Assembly (NCBI RefSeq): GCF_015291645.1 | Contig: NZ_CP030055.1 | Location: 1,984,001-2,048,000, forward strand | Source: Bradyrhizobium sp. CCBAU 53340 | GTDB lineage: Bacteria; Pseudomonadota; Alphaproteobacteria; Rhizobiales; Xanthobacteraceae | Reading direction: 5' to 3' | DNA length: 64,000 nt | Part shown: positions 46,160-55,443 of the stretch, one piece after another | Numbering within the stretch: position 1 is the stretch's first letter | Layout of the letters: each line of letters opens with the position of its first letter | Notes under the pieces: generated by a model | The model's database searches: none | Told to the model about the DNA's origin: nothing | Seen by the model: the letters and a program-made list of their open reading frames with translations, nothing else | Translations under genes and position numbers: made by a program

Positions 46160-46825
46160 ATGCTGGTCAGGACCAATGTCTCCAGCAGCCGTCCGGTGGA
46201 CGGGCATCTCGCAGCACTCGCCGGCGAGCGCGTGTTCTGCAGTGAATTCAAATATCGTAGAGGAACGGAGATCTTCGGCGAAGGCGAGGAGACGGAGTAC
46301 GTCTACCAGATCATCTCAGGGGCCGTGCGGACCTACAAGCTGATCTCTGATGGCCGTCGCCAGATCAATTCGTTTCACCTACCGGGCGATATGTTTGGCT
46401 TGGAGAATGGCGCAACGCACCGTTTCACTGCGGAAGCGGTTGTTGAGACCAGTGTTCGCATCACCAAACGGCGGAGCCTCCTCGATGCGATGCAAAGTCG
46501 GGAATCGGGCGCTTCGAGCCTTCTCGGCCTGGTGACGCGAAATCTCCAGCACGCGGAGAACCACATGCTTCTGCTCGGTCGGAAGACGGCATTGGAGCGC
46601 GTAGCCGCGTTTCTGCTTGAAATCGACGAGCGGATCGGCCATCCGAGGACCATTGTGCTGCCCATGAGCCGGCGCGACATCGCCGACTATCTCGGATTGA
46701 CGCTCGAAACGGTGTCGCGCGCGTGCTCCACGCTGCGTGACCAGAAGATGCTGAAGTTCGAAGGGGCAACACAGCGGCAGATCGTGCTGCTGGACCGCAA
46801 GGGGCTTGCCGAATACGATGCCTGA
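46160..46825 (+). CDS. Crp/Fnr-family transcriptional regulator, FixK-like (copy 2)
   Basis: A 221-residue regulator closely related to the one at 41857. It shares GTEIFGEGEETEYVYQIISGAVRTYKLISDGRRQI, HLPGDMFGLENG and the winged helix MSRRDIADYLGLTLETVSRACSTL. E-x-x-S-R is intact, predicting TTGA half-site recognition; it lacks Fe-S cysteines. It is convergent with the IalB gene, whose stop lies 15 bases away. Either copy could bind the boxes scattered through this region. Confidence 0.92.
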   Translation: MLVRTNVSSSRPVDGHLAALAGERVFCSEFKYRRGTEIFGEGEETEYVYQIISGAVRTYKLISDGRRQINSFHLPGDMFGLENGATHRFTAEAVVETSVRITKRRSLLDAMQSRESGASSLLGLVTRNLQHAENHMLLLGRKTALERVAAFLLEIDERIGHPRTIVLPMSRRDIADYLGLTLETVSRACSTLRDQKMLKFEGATQRQIVLLDRKGLAEYDA

Positions 46826-46840
46826 GATGGGCGCGGCTCG

Positions 46841-47401
46841 TCATTCCTCTATGTCTTGCTCAAGCGTCTGCGCCGGTGGTCCATCGTGAGCGGTGCTGAA
46901 CTGAGCGAGTGGCAGGGACGTCGTCAGCGACAGCAGATTGGAATCGACGACTTCCAGCGTCAGTGTCTTTCCTGATTCCATCTCCTTGACCAGTTTGGAA
47001 TTCGCCACGTCGCCTGCGATGCAGCCGTTGCTGACGCACCAACTATAGGGGATTGGGTGATACGCGCCGGTGTCGACCTTCAGCTTGGCGGGTATTCGCA
47101 GGTACATGCCGACGGGGACGAAGACCTGCATTCGCGCGTTGCCGCTTTTCTCTCGCTCGATCAGGTCGATCCGAACCGCCATCTGTCCGGTTTCATAAAT
47201 TCCCGAGATCGAGGTCCTGCAAAGAAGCGGGGGTCCGGCAGCCTTGAAGCAGAGCTTCTTCCATTCACCGTACTTGATATCAACCGTGGAACGCTGCCCG
47301 CGTGGCGCGATCTCCGCGAAGACAGGCGCCGTCAAAGCGCTGGCCGCCAGCCAAGCGCTGCAAACCCACCTGCAAGCGGAGTTATGATCGCTAAGATGCA
47401 T
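46841..47401 (-). CDS. Invasion-associated locus B (IalB) family exported protein
   Basis: A 186-residue exported protein. The signal region is VCSAWLAASALTAPVFAE. The mature part has YGEWKKLCFKAAGPPLLCRTS and SWCVSNGCIAGDVANSKLVKEM, the paired cysteines typical of IalB-family proteins. AGGAGGG precedes ATG 47401. It is last in a three-gene minus-strand operon with an exported hydrolase and an AspT-type transporter. Confidence 0.82.
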   Translation of the reverse strand: MHLSDHNSACRWVCSAWLAASALTAPVFAEIAPRGQRSTVDIKYGEWKKLCFKAAGPPLLCRTSISGIYETGQMAVRIDLIEREKSGNARMQVFVPVGMYLRIPAKLKVDTGAYHPIPYSWCVSNGCIAGDVANSKLVKEMESGKTLTLEVVDSNLLSLTTSLPLAQFSTAHDGPPAQTLEQDIEE

Positions 47402-47431
47402 ATCTTGGCCCTCCTGATGCAAGCACAACCA

Positions 47432-48325
47432 TCACTTCAGCGCGTTGAGAAATTTGGTGACAAGCGGCGACCAAATCGGAACCGCATCGGGCGAACCGAC
47501 GAAATAATGTCCCTCGTTGCCGAAGGGCGGCATGAGGTGATATTCGGCTTGGCCGCCGCCAGCGGCAAAGGCCTGATGCATCCGCTTCGACAATGCCGGG
47601 CCAAAGAACGTGTCGTTCTCGATGTAGATCCACAGCATCGGCACTCGCGAGGTGCGGCCGAATTCGCCCGTGGTCTCGACCAGCTTGTCGGGCGCACAAT
47701 TATTGTTCGGCTTGCCGTCGACCCGGCCGCCGCGGCCCGCGGCGAAGGTGATGATCGCCTTGACCTGCGGCGGATTCAGGCTCGACAGGGCGAGTGCGGC
47801 CCAACCGCCGGCGGATTGTCCGACCACGATCACGCCGTCAGGCAGGACGCGCTTCTCGGCAACCATGTACTCGATGATCCAGAGGTCAGCCTGGGCGACG
47901 GCAAGGCCCGCATCGCGGAAGTTCGGATTGGTGCATTTTCCGACCTTCGAGAAGAATGGTCCGTAGATCCCGCGCTCGGGAATATCGATGGCGGAGGCGC
48001 CATATCCGGTGCCGACCGGCGCCACCACGAGGTAGCCTTGCCGGGCAAACCATTTGGCGGCGTCGCGGAACTCCACCAGCGGAAAGAAGCTGCGATCGGT
48101 CGGGTTGAGGGAGACGCCATGGTTCATGATCACCAGCGGGAAGGGACCATCGCCTACCGGACGCACGAGATACGCAAACATCGGGAGCGGCAATGGCAGA
48201 GCCCAGATCTCCTCCTGAATGCGTCGAGGGGTGGCTTGATCATCAGCATGGGCCATGCCGATCCAGAAGGCCGGCAACAGCAGGACCGTCCGCAATAGCC
48301 GCTGGATCGAGGAATACCACCGCAT
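47432..48325 (-). CDS. Exported dienelactone-hydrolase-like alpha/beta hydrolase
   Basis: A 297-residue hydrolase with a signal peptide (LLRTVLLLPAFWIGMAHA). Motifs are LVIMNHGVSLNPTDRSFF (oxyanion region), nucleophile elbow VVGQSAGGWAALA, acid YIENDTFFGP and histidine GNEGHYF. The start ATG 48325 has GAGGAGGACGG upstream. It begins ten bases after the transporter stop, so it is co-transcribed. The likely location is periplasmic. Confidence 0.85.
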   Translation of the reverse strand: MRWYSSIQRLLRTVLLLPAFWIGMAHADDQATPRRIQEEIWALPLPLPMFAYLVRPVGDGPFPLVIMNHGVSLNPTDRSFFPLVEFRDAAKWFARQGYLVVAPVGTGYGASAIDIPERGIYGPFFSKVGKCTNPNFRDAGLAVAQADLWIIEYMVAEKRVLPDGVIVVGQSAGGWAALALSSLNPPQVKAIITFAAGRGGRVDGKPNNNCAPDKLVETTGEFGRTSRVPMLWIYIENDTFFGPALSKRMHQAFAAGGGQAEYHLMPPFGNEGHYFVGSPDAVPIWSPLVTKFLNALK

Positions 48326-48335
48326 TCCGTCCTCC

Positions 48336-50024
48336 TCATCCGGCAAATGTCGCCGCCACGATGATGGGGCCAAGCACTGTCAGGACAACGTTCCCAACTG
48401 CATAGGGCACTGCGACGCCGAGCACGGGAGTCTGGCTTTCTGCGACCTCGCAGGCACCTGTTACGGCGGCATCAACAGTCATCGCACCGGCGAGCGCACC
48501 GCAGGTGACGACGGGGTTCATGCGCAGCACGTGGTAGGCGAACAGCGTCGCCACGATCAGCGGCACCAGCGTAACGACGAGGCCCATGCCGACCAGTAGC
48601 AACCCATGTGCCTGGATCGCGATCCAGGCCGCATGGCCGTTGCCGAGGCCAACGGCGGCAATGAAGGCGCCCAGGCCCAGGTCGCTCAGCGTCTGCTGCG
48701 CAGCCGGCGGCATCGCGCCCATGGTCGGCCGGCGCGAGCGCAACCAACCGCAGACAAGGCCCGCGATCAAGGCTCCACCTCCGCCGCCGAGCGTCAGCGC
48801 GATGCCCGCGACCTTGAAACTGATCAGACCCGCCAATAATCCGACCGCGATACCGACCGCGAGAAAGGCAATGTCGGTGCGGTCGCCCGCACGCAGGATT
48901 TGTCCGACATGCCCGGCTGCGCGTTCGATGTTGCGACTGGTGCCGACCAGCGTCATGACGTCGCCAACATAGATGCGCGTGTCCGCGCTGAGCGGCACCT
49001 CGCGTCCCATCCGCGTCAGGGTCCGCAGGAACACGCCGCGCGCATTGCTGCCGACGCGATCGGCGACGTCCTGGACCGAGCGGCCATGGAGCTTGCGGTT
49101 GTCGACCAGCACGTCGACCACATTGCCCGGCATGGCCTTCAGGATCTCGTCGGCGTCAATCTCGGTGCCGAGCACGGGCCGCGCGGCGACGATCACCGCC
49201 GTCCGTCCGGCGATCACGATGTCGTCGCCGGCCTCGAGGATCGTGTCGAGATGCGGCTCGATGTCGGCGCCTTGACGCACGATGCGCTCGATCACTGTCC
49301 GGCTGCCGATCTCGTCCTCGATCGCCTTCAAAGTCCGTCCGGCGGCGGCAGAAACGCGGTAGGCGCGGGCCTGGAATTTCCGATAGTGCAGGTTCTCGGA
49401 CTTGGGAGGCTCGCCGCCGGACAGCTCGATCTCGAGTTTCTTGGCCTCGTCCTTGAGATTGACCCCCATCAGCTTGGGCGCGACGAACGGGACATAGATC
49501 AGCGTCAGGATATACCCGAGCACATAGGTGACGGCATAGCCCGCCGCGATGTTCGCCTCCTGCTGCTCGAGCAAAGTCTTCGGCAGACCAAGCTGCGCGA
49601 GCGCTCCCGAGGCGGTGCCGATGACGGAGGATTGCGTCAGGGCACCGGCGGCAAGGCCGGAGGCGGTGCCTGGATCGAGTCCCAAAGCGAAAGCAAAGGT
49701 GAGGACGATGAGGAGGCCCGTGCCGCCAAGCACGAGCGCCATGGCAACCTGGGCGAGGGTACGGATGCTCAGGGAAGCAAAGAACTCGGGACCGGATTTG
49801 TAGCCGATCGTGAACACGAACAGGCTGAACAGAATGACTCTCAGCACCGACGGAAACGCGAAGCTGCCCAGTTGGCCGATGAGCACGGCCACGATGAGCG
49901 TGCATGCGGTGGTGCCGACCGAAAAGCCCCTGATCTTGACCCGCCCCAGCACAGTCCCAAGAGCGACGGCAAGCAGCAAAAAGATTTCCGGAGCGGTGGA
50001 GATGATCCACCTGACGGTGTCCAT
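48336..50024 (-). CDS. AspT/YidE-type transporter (aspartate:alanine exchanger family), copy 1
   Basis: A 562-residue membrane protein. Ten or so hydrophobic segments are split by a central soluble part with two TrkA_C-like domains (SRTVIERIVRQGADIEPHLD and GRSVQDVADRVGSNARGVFL). Family features are LGRVKIRGFSVGTTACTLIV, the short LFSLFVFTIGYKSGPEFF and, at the end, MTVDAAVTGACEVAESQTPVLGVAVPYAVGN. Relatives exchange amino acids such as aspartate for alanine. Its partner pathway is not evident: the co-operonic genes are a hydrolase and IalB. A FixK-type box lies 61 bases upstream. Confidence 0.88.
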   Translation of the reverse strand: MDTVRWIISTAPEIFLLLAVALGTVLGRVKIRGFSVGTTACTLIVAVLIGQLGSFAFPSVLRVILFSLFVFTIGYKSGPEFFASLSIRTLAQVAMALVLGGTGLLIVLTFAFALGLDPGTASGLAAGALTQSSVIGTASGALAQLGLPKTLLEQQEANIAAGYAVTYVLGYILTLIYVPFVAPKLMGVNLKDEAKKLEIELSGGEPPKSENLHYRKFQARAYRVSAAAGRTLKAIEDEIGSRTVIERIVRQGADIEPHLDTILEAGDDIVIAGRTAVIVAARPVLGTEIDADEILKAMPGNVVDVLVDNRKLHGRSVQDVADRVGSNARGVFLRTLTRMGREVPLSADTRIYVGDVMTLVGTSRNIERAAGHVGQILRAGDRTDIAFLAVGIAVGLLAGLISFKVAGIALTLGGGGGALIAGLVCGWLRSRRPTMGAMPPAAQQTLSDLGLGAFIAAVGLGNGHAAWIAIQAHGLLLVGMGLVVTLVPLIVATLFAYHVLRMNPVVTCGALAGAMTVDAAVTGACEVAESQTPVLGVAVPYAVGNVVLTVLGPIIVAATFAG

Positions 50025-50085
50025 GAGCGTTATTCCCCAGCGCATTGTTCCGGACGGAGTTGAATCCTCAAAGCCGCTGGGAGGT

Positions 50086-50099
50086 TTGATTCAGGTCAA
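50086..50099. promoter_or_regulatory. FixK/FNR-type box TTGATTCAGGTCAA
   Basis: Exact TTGA-N6-TCAA lying 61 bases from the minus-strand AspT-type ATG (50024) and 65 bases from the plus-strand DUF1275 ATG (50165), so it may act on both divergent operons. Confidence 0.75.
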
Positions 50100-50164
50100 G
50101 CCTTTGCTTCGCCGGCGCGGCGTCAATGGACCGCTGCCGGATCGACGACACGCGCGTATCGGAT

Positions 50165-50848
50165 ATGGCTTCATTGAATATCACCGCTACTCCATTGCTG
50201 CGTCGCGACGAGACGATCGCCGTCGCACTGCTGCTGGCGTTCGCTGGCGGGTGTCTCGACGCCTATACGTGGATCATCCATGGCGTGATGGCAAACGCGC
50301 AGACGGCGAATCTCGTCCTTCTCTGGGTCAACGGAATGGAAGGCGACTGGATGAGAGCGCTGCAATTTGGCCCTCCGATGCTTGCATTCGCGGCTGGTAT
50401 TGTGATCGCTGCCTGGCTGCGTCGCGCAACGGGAGAGAAGGCGAGCGTCATTAGTACGTTGCTCGAGATTCTCCTCCTGATCACCATCGGCATTTTTCAT
50501 AATCGAATGCCCGAGATTGCCGGCACACTGGGAATTTCGCTCGTTGCGGCGATCCAGGCAGCAGTCTTCATCAAGGTCGAAGGCGCGACTTACAGCACGG
50601 TGATGATCACCGGTAACATGCGCCAGGCGATCGAGGGCATTTTCGCAGTGGCCTCCGGCGGTGTCGGCGTCGAGACATTGCGGCGATCTGGCATTTTTGC
50701 GGCCGTATGCTGCGCCTTCGGCCTTGGCGCGGCCCTTGGCGCTCTGATGACCAAAGCCGTCCCGGACCTCGCATTGGGACTTCCCGTCGTCGCGCTGCTG
50801 ATCGTGCTGCTCCGATGCGAAGCCGTGAACTCAGAGGCGAACTCATGA
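50165..50848 (+). CDS. DUF1275 (YoaK-like) membrane protein
   Basis: A 227-residue membrane protein with six hydrophobic segments. It begins VALLLAFAGGCLDAYTWI followed by VMANAQTANLVLLW, both DUF1275 hallmarks. IQAAVFIKVEGATYSTVMITG is the conserved central block. ATG 50165 fits the spacing from the FixK-type box; a frame extending to 50126 is possible. Its stop overlaps the SulP ATG (ATGA at 50845). Confidence 0.82.
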   Translation: MASLNITATPLLRRDETIAVALLLAFAGGCLDAYTWIIHGVMANAQTANLVLLWVNGMEGDWMRALQFGPPMLAFAAGIVIAAWLRRATGEKASVISTLLEILLLITIGIFHNRMPEIAGTLGISLVAAIQAAVFIKVEGATYSTVMITGNMRQAIEGIFAVASGGVGVETLRRSGIFAAVCCAFGLGAALGALMTKAVPDLALGLPVVALLIVLLRCEAVNSEANS

Positions 50849-52542
50849 AGCCGATGTTCGAACAATGGGGCGGCTGGAGCCGTTTCCTTCCGCCGTTCAG
50901 CTGGATCTCGGGTTATCGGATCGCGTGGCTGCCTTCCGACACGGTCGCGGGCGTGACGCTGGCCGCGTATGCGATTCCGGTATCGCTCGCGTATGCGGCG
51001 CTGGCGGGGTTGCCGCCGCAAATCGGCGTCTACGGCTATATTCTTGGCGGCATCGGATATGCGCTGCTCGGATCGTCGCGCCAACTTGCCGTTGGCCCGA
51101 CCTCGGCCATTTCACTGATGATCGCCGGCACCGTCGGCTCGCTCGCGGCGGGGGATCCGGCTCGCTACGCGCAAATTGCAAGCCTTGTCGCCTGCGCGGT
51201 GGCGCTGCTTTGCCTGATCGCCTGGCTGTTCAAGCTATCGAGTCTCGTTCGCCTGGTCAGCGACAGCATTCTCGTCGGCTTCAAGGCCGGCGCCGGGCTC
51301 ACCATCATCATGAGCCAGCTGCCGGCTCTGTTCGGTGTTCCCGGTGGCGGCCGCAATTTCTTCGATCGGGCCGTCCACATCGCAGGCCAGCTCGGTGATA
51401 CAAACCTCCTCGTATTCATTGTCGGCGCCGTTGCGCTCTTGCTGTTGCTGCTCGGCGAGCGGCGCCTGCCTGGCCGGCCCGTCGGTATTACCATTGTCGG
51501 ACTCTCGATCCTGGCCGCTACGTTGCTTGGATTGCCTGCCATGGGGGTGCCCGTCACCGGCAAGATCCCCCAGGGCCTGCCGACTCTCGCAGTTCCGACC
51601 TTCGGGCTGGTTGAGCCCGAAGAACTGTTTCCCATTGCCGCCGGTTGCCTGCTTCTTGCCTATATTGAAGGGGTATCCGCCGCGCGCAGCTTCGCTGCCA
51701 AGCATGGATATGCGCTCGACGTCCGGCAGGAGTTTCTCGGCTTGGGTGCCGCCAATCTCGCCGCGGCATTTGGCCACGGCTATCCAGTCGCCGGCGGGTT
51801 GTCCCAATCAGCCGTGAACGATAACGCCGGCGCACGGACACCACTGGCACTCCTGATCTGCTCAATCACCCTGGCACTATGTCTGTTGTTCTTCACTGGC
51901 CTGCTGACCAACCTGCCAAAAGCAGTGCTGGCTGCTATCGTTTTTACCGCGGTCTACCGGCTGGTGGACGTCCTCGCGCTGGTGCGCATGTGGAAAGTCA
52001 GCCGGATCGACTTCTACGCCGCTGCCATTGCGCTGACTTCGGTGCTGCTCCTTGGCATCCTCCAAGGCGTGCTGCTCGCTGCGATTGCGTCAATCTTCCT
52101 GTTGCTGGCGCGGGCATCGCAGCCAAACATCGCGTTTCTCGGACGCTTGCCGGGAACCGGCCGCTATTCCGACAGCGCCCGACATGATGGCGTGGAGCCC
52201 CTGGTCGGCGTGATCGCATTCCGCCCCGAGGCCTCGCTGCTCTACATCAACGCCGAGACGATCCTGTCGTCCGTGCTGAACGCACTACAAAAAGCGGCCG
52301 ACATCCGGCTGGTCGTCTGCGATCTCTCGGCATCGCCTTATATCGATCTCGCCGGCGCGAGCATGCTCCACGCTCTTTACGACGAACTCGCGTCCCGGCG
52401 CATCGCGCTTTGCATTGTCGGCGCGCACGCGCAGCTGCGCGACCTTCTGCGGGCGGAAGGACTGGCCGAGAAGACCGACAGCGCGCAGTGGCTGCGGACG
52501 CTCGACAGCGTTCTGAGCAGTCCCGACGCAAGAGGCGCGTGA
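50845..52542 (+). CDS. SulP-family anion permease with STAS domain
   Basis: A 565-residue transporter. About eleven membrane segments include the SulP signature region AYAIPVSLAYAALAGLPPQIGVYGYI and QLAVGPTSAISLMIAGTVGS. NLAAAFGHGYPVAGGLSQSAVNDNAGARTPLA is the conserved central block, and the C-terminal STAS domain carries VICDLSASPYIDLAGASML-like sequence (here VVCDLSASPYIDLAGASML). SulP proteins move sulfate, bicarbonate or dicarboxylates. It is translationally coupled to the DUF1275 gene. Confidence 0.9.
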   Translation: MKPMFEQWGGWSRFLPPFSWISGYRIAWLPSDTVAGVTLAAYAIPVSLAYAALAGLPPQIGVYGYILGGIGYALLGSSRQLAVGPTSAISLMIAGTVGSLAAGDPARYAQIASLVACAVALLCLIAWLFKLSSLVRLVSDSILVGFKAGAGLTIIMSQLPALFGVPGGGRNFFDRAVHIAGQLGDTNLLVFIVGAVALLLLLLGERRLPGRPVGITIVGLSILAATLLGLPAMGVPVTGKIPQGLPTLAVPTFGLVEPEELFPIAAGCLLLAYIEGVSAARSFAAKHGYALDVRQEFLGLGAANLAAAFGHGYPVAGGLSQSAVNDNAGARTPLALLICSITLALCLLFFTGLLTNLPKAVLAAIVFTAVYRLVDVLALVRMWKVSRIDFYAAAIALTSVLLLGILQGVLLAAIASIFLLLARASQPNIAFLGRLPGTGRYSDSARHDGVEPLVGVIAFRPEASLLYINAETILSSVLNALQKAADIRLVVCDLSASPYIDLAGASMLHALYDELASRRIALCIVGAHAQLRDLLRAEGLAEKTDSAQWLRTLDSVLSSPDARGA

Positions 52543-52602
52543 TCGCGCATTTTGCGCTGCGATATGCGCGCTCTGCCGCGGCTGACGAGATGCCCCGGAC
52601 CG

Positions 52603-52616
52603 TTGACTTGAATCAA
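52603..52616. promoter_or_regulatory. FixK/FNR-type box TTGACTTGAATCAA
   Basis: Exact TTGA-N6-TCAA 61 bases before the decarboxylase ATG at 52678. Confidence 0.78.
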
Positions 52617-52677
52617 CGAAGCCCACGGGCACGCGGCCACGATCCCGCATCATTTGCCGATGGATCGGGAGAGCGAC

Positions 52678-55431
52678 ATGGCCAAGGAATCCAAGCCCAC
52701 ACACAAGCGTATCGATCAGTTCTTCTCCGGTCCCGGGGGACGGGCGGACGCTTGGCGCGATCTCGTGGAGGCAGCGAAAATCTGGGCGCGGGTCGGCAAT
52801 CGCGCGGCCTACGATGCGGCGCTGGCCGAGCTCTCGATCACCGAAGAGTTCCATGGCTATCCCGGTCTGCACCTGATGTCAGAGCTGCGGGAAGCGGCCG
52901 CAGCGGGCGACGGATCCACATCGTTTGCGCTTGCAACGAAGATCGCCCAGGCGCTGGCGACGCGCTCTTTCCGCCAGCATGCCGGCGACTGGAGCCCCAA
53001 GGATGAGAGTAATGGCGACGTGCCCGAGCTGGTACCGCCGTCGTTCGGCGCGCATACGTTGCGCCGGCCCTATTTCGAAACCTTGATCGTCACGGGCGTG
53101 CCGTCCAGCCACTGGCCGGCGCTCGCCGCGGAATGGCGCAAGCTGCGCCGCCCGGTCGATGGCTTCATCTATGAGCCTGTCATCGTCGGTAGCCTTGAAG
53201 ACGCGTTCTGCGCGACCATGCTCAACCCCGACATCGCCGCCGTTATTATCAACGAGGGCTTCGGACTGCGCTCGCGGCACGATGCACCGGTGCTCCGCTC
53301 GATCATGGCCACGGCGGCTCTGAATGACGAATCCGACGCGTCCGCGCTGCGGCTTGCTCAGATCATCAAGAAGGTTCGCCCCGAACTCGACCTCTACATG
53401 ATCTCGAACCGCGACGTCGAGGAATTGGCTGGCAATCCCGACGCCAGCGTCGTGCGCCGCATCTTCTATTCGGTGGAAGAGCTGTTGGAGCTTCATCTGT
53501 CGATCCTCGAAGGCATCCAGGACCGCTACGACACGCCGTTCTTCGACAATCTGAAGAGATATGCCCAGCGTCCGATTGGAACCTTCCATGCGCTGCCGAT
53601 CGCGCGAGGCAAATCGATCTTCAAGTCGGACTGGATTCGCGACATGGGCGAGTTCTATGGCCCGAATCTGTTCCTGGCCGAGAGCAGTGCCACGACCGGA
53701 GGCCTCGACAGCCTGTTGGAGCCGACGGGCAACATCAAGAAGGCGCAGGACAAGGCGGCGCGCGCTTTCGGGGCTGATCGCGTGTTCTTCGTCACCAACG
53801 GCACCTCGACCTCGAACAAGATGGCGGTCCAGGCGCTGCTCTCGCCGGGCGACATCGCGATCGTGGACCGTAATTGCCACAAATCGCATCACTACGGGAT
53901 GGTGCTGGCCGGTGCCCAGCCGCTCTACGTCGAAGCCTTTCCGATGACGGAATACTCGATGTACGGCGCGGTGCCGCTGAAGACCATCAAACAGGCGCTG
54001 CTCAACGCCAAGGCCGACGGTCGGCTCGACCGGGTCAAGATGGTGGACCTGACCAACTGTACCTTCGACGGCCACATCTACAACACGCGCCGGGTGATGG
54101 AGGAATGCCTCGCGATCAAGCCGGATCTGATCTTTCTCTGGGACGAGGCCTGGTTTGGCTTCGCGCGCTTCTCGCCGTTCCTGCGGCCGCGCACCGCGAT
54201 GGGCGCAGCCAACGATATCGAGGCGTGGATGCATGACCCGAAATCTGTCGCGGCCTATGAGAAGCAGCAGACCGAGCTCGGCAAGAATCCGTCCGATGAA
54301 GTCCTGCTCAAGACTCGGCTCGTTCCGGATCCGCGCCAGATCCGCTTGCGCGTGTACCAGACCAACTCGACCCACAAGTCGATGTCCGCGATCCGGCAGG
54401 GCTCGATGCTGTTCGTCAAGGACGTCGAATTCCACACCGTCGAGCAGCAGTTCAAGGAGGCGGTCTTCACCCACGCCTCGACCAGTCCGAACCAGCAGCT
54501 GATCGCGAGCCTCGACGTGGCGCGGCGCCAGATGGAGCTGGAGGGCTATGGCCTTGTCGCCAATGCGATGGAGATCGCGCTTGCGATTCGGCAAGCGGTC
54601 AACAACAACCCGCTGATCTCGAAATACTTCCGCATCCTCGATGCCTCCAGCATGGTGCCGGCGGCCTTCCGGCAGACCGGCTTCGTCGACTATCTCGCGC
54701 CTGGCACCAATTGGGCCACCGCGCTGAAGAGCCTGCAGGACGACGAGTTCTGTCTCGATCCGACCCGCATGACGCTGGTCTGCGGCACGGCTGGCTTCGA
54801 TGGCACGCAGTTCAAGGGCATCCTGGCGAGCGAGTACGGCATCCAGGTCAACAAGACCTCGCGCAACTCGGTGCTGTTGCAGTCGAACATCAACAACACC
54901 CGCAGCGATGTCGCGCATCTGGTCCGCGTACTGGCGGAGATCGCGGCCGAGGTCGACCGCGGGTTGGCGCAAGGCGGCGCGAATGCGAAGAAGACGTTCG
55001 AGGCGCGGGTCACGAGCTTGATGAAGGACGTGCCGGACCTGCCGAACTTCTCGCATTTCCATGCGAGCTTCCGGGGCGACGCGGGGGCCAAGACCAACGA
55101 GGGCGATATCCGCAGCGGCTTTTATTCGGCCTACGACGCCGCCGGTTGCGAGTTCATCCGCCTCAACGATTCCGAGATCGACCGCCGGCTGAAGGCTGGA
55201 CCCGACCTCGTCTCGGCCAGTTTCGTGATCCCGTATCCGCCGGGCTTCCCGATCATGGTGCCGGGCCAGGTCATCACGCAGGAAACCATCGATTTCATGC
55301 GCAAGCTCGATGTGAAGGAAATCCATGGTTACGACGCCAAGGAAGGCCTGAAACTCGTACGCACCGAGGCTCTGGCGAAGATCGGCAGGCCCAAGCCTGC
55401 CGCGGCGCCGAAGCTCAAGGCTGCATCTTAG
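52678..55431 (+). CDS. Orn/Lys/Arg-type PLP-dependent amino acid decarboxylase
   Basis: A 917-residue cytoplasmic decarboxylase. An N-terminal extension of ~130 residues and a wing domain (FIYEPVIVGSLEDAFCATMLNPDIAAVI) precede the PLP domain, which has FFVTNGTSTSNKMAVQALL, HKSHHYG, LIFLWDEAWFGFARFSPF (Asp binding the pyridinium N) and the Schiff-base Lys567 in NSTHKSMSA. The C-terminus matches OKR_DC_1_C (IPYPPGFPIMVPGQ). ATG 52678 follows GGAGAG. The substrate (arginine, lysine, ornithine or other) is not fixed by what I can see. The next gene, 12 bases on, encodes an AspT-type antiporter. Confidence 0.9.
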   Translation: MAKESKPTHKRIDQFFSGPGGRADAWRDLVEAAKIWARVGNRAAYDAALAELSITEEFHGYPGLHLMSELREAAAAGDGSTSFALATKIAQALATRSFRQHAGDWSPKDESNGDVPELVPPSFGAHTLRRPYFETLIVTGVPSSHWPALAAEWRKLRRPVDGFIYEPVIVGSLEDAFCATMLNPDIAAVIINEGFGLRSRHDAPVLRSIMATAALNDESDASALRLAQIIKKVRPELDLYMISNRDVEELAGNPDASVVRRIFYSVEELLELHLSILEGIQDRYDTPFFDNLKRYAQRPIGTFHALPIARGKSIFKSDWIRDMGEFYGPNLFLAESSATTGGLDSLLEPTGNIKKAQDKAARAFGADRVFFVTNGTSTSNKMAVQALLSPGDIAIVDRNCHKSHHYGMVLAGAQPLYVEAFPMTEYSMYGAVPLKTIKQALLNAKADGRLDRVKMVDLTNCTFDGHIYNTRRVMEECLAIKPDLIFLWDEAWFGFARFSPFLRPRTAMGAANDIEAWMHDPKSVAAYEKQQTELGKNPSDEVLLKTRLVPDPRQIRLRVYQTNSTHKSMSAIRQGSMLFVKDVEFHTVEQQFKEAVFTHASTSPNQQLIASLDVARRQMELEGYGLVANAMEIALAIRQAVNNNPLISKYFRILDASSMVPAAFRQTGFVDYLAPGTNWATALKSLQDDEFCLDPTRMTLVCGTAGFDGTQFKGILASEYGIQVNKTSRNSVLLQSNINNTRSDVAHLVRVLAEIAAEVDRGLAQGGANAKKTFEARVTSLMKDVPDLPNFSHFHASFRGDAGAKTNEGDIRSGFYSAYDAAGCEFIRLNDSEIDRRLKAGPDLVSASFVIPYPPGFPIMVPGQVITQETIDFMRKLDVKEIHGYDAKEGLKLVRTEALAKIGRPKPAAAPKLKAAS

Positions 55432-55443
55432 AGGGGACCGAAC

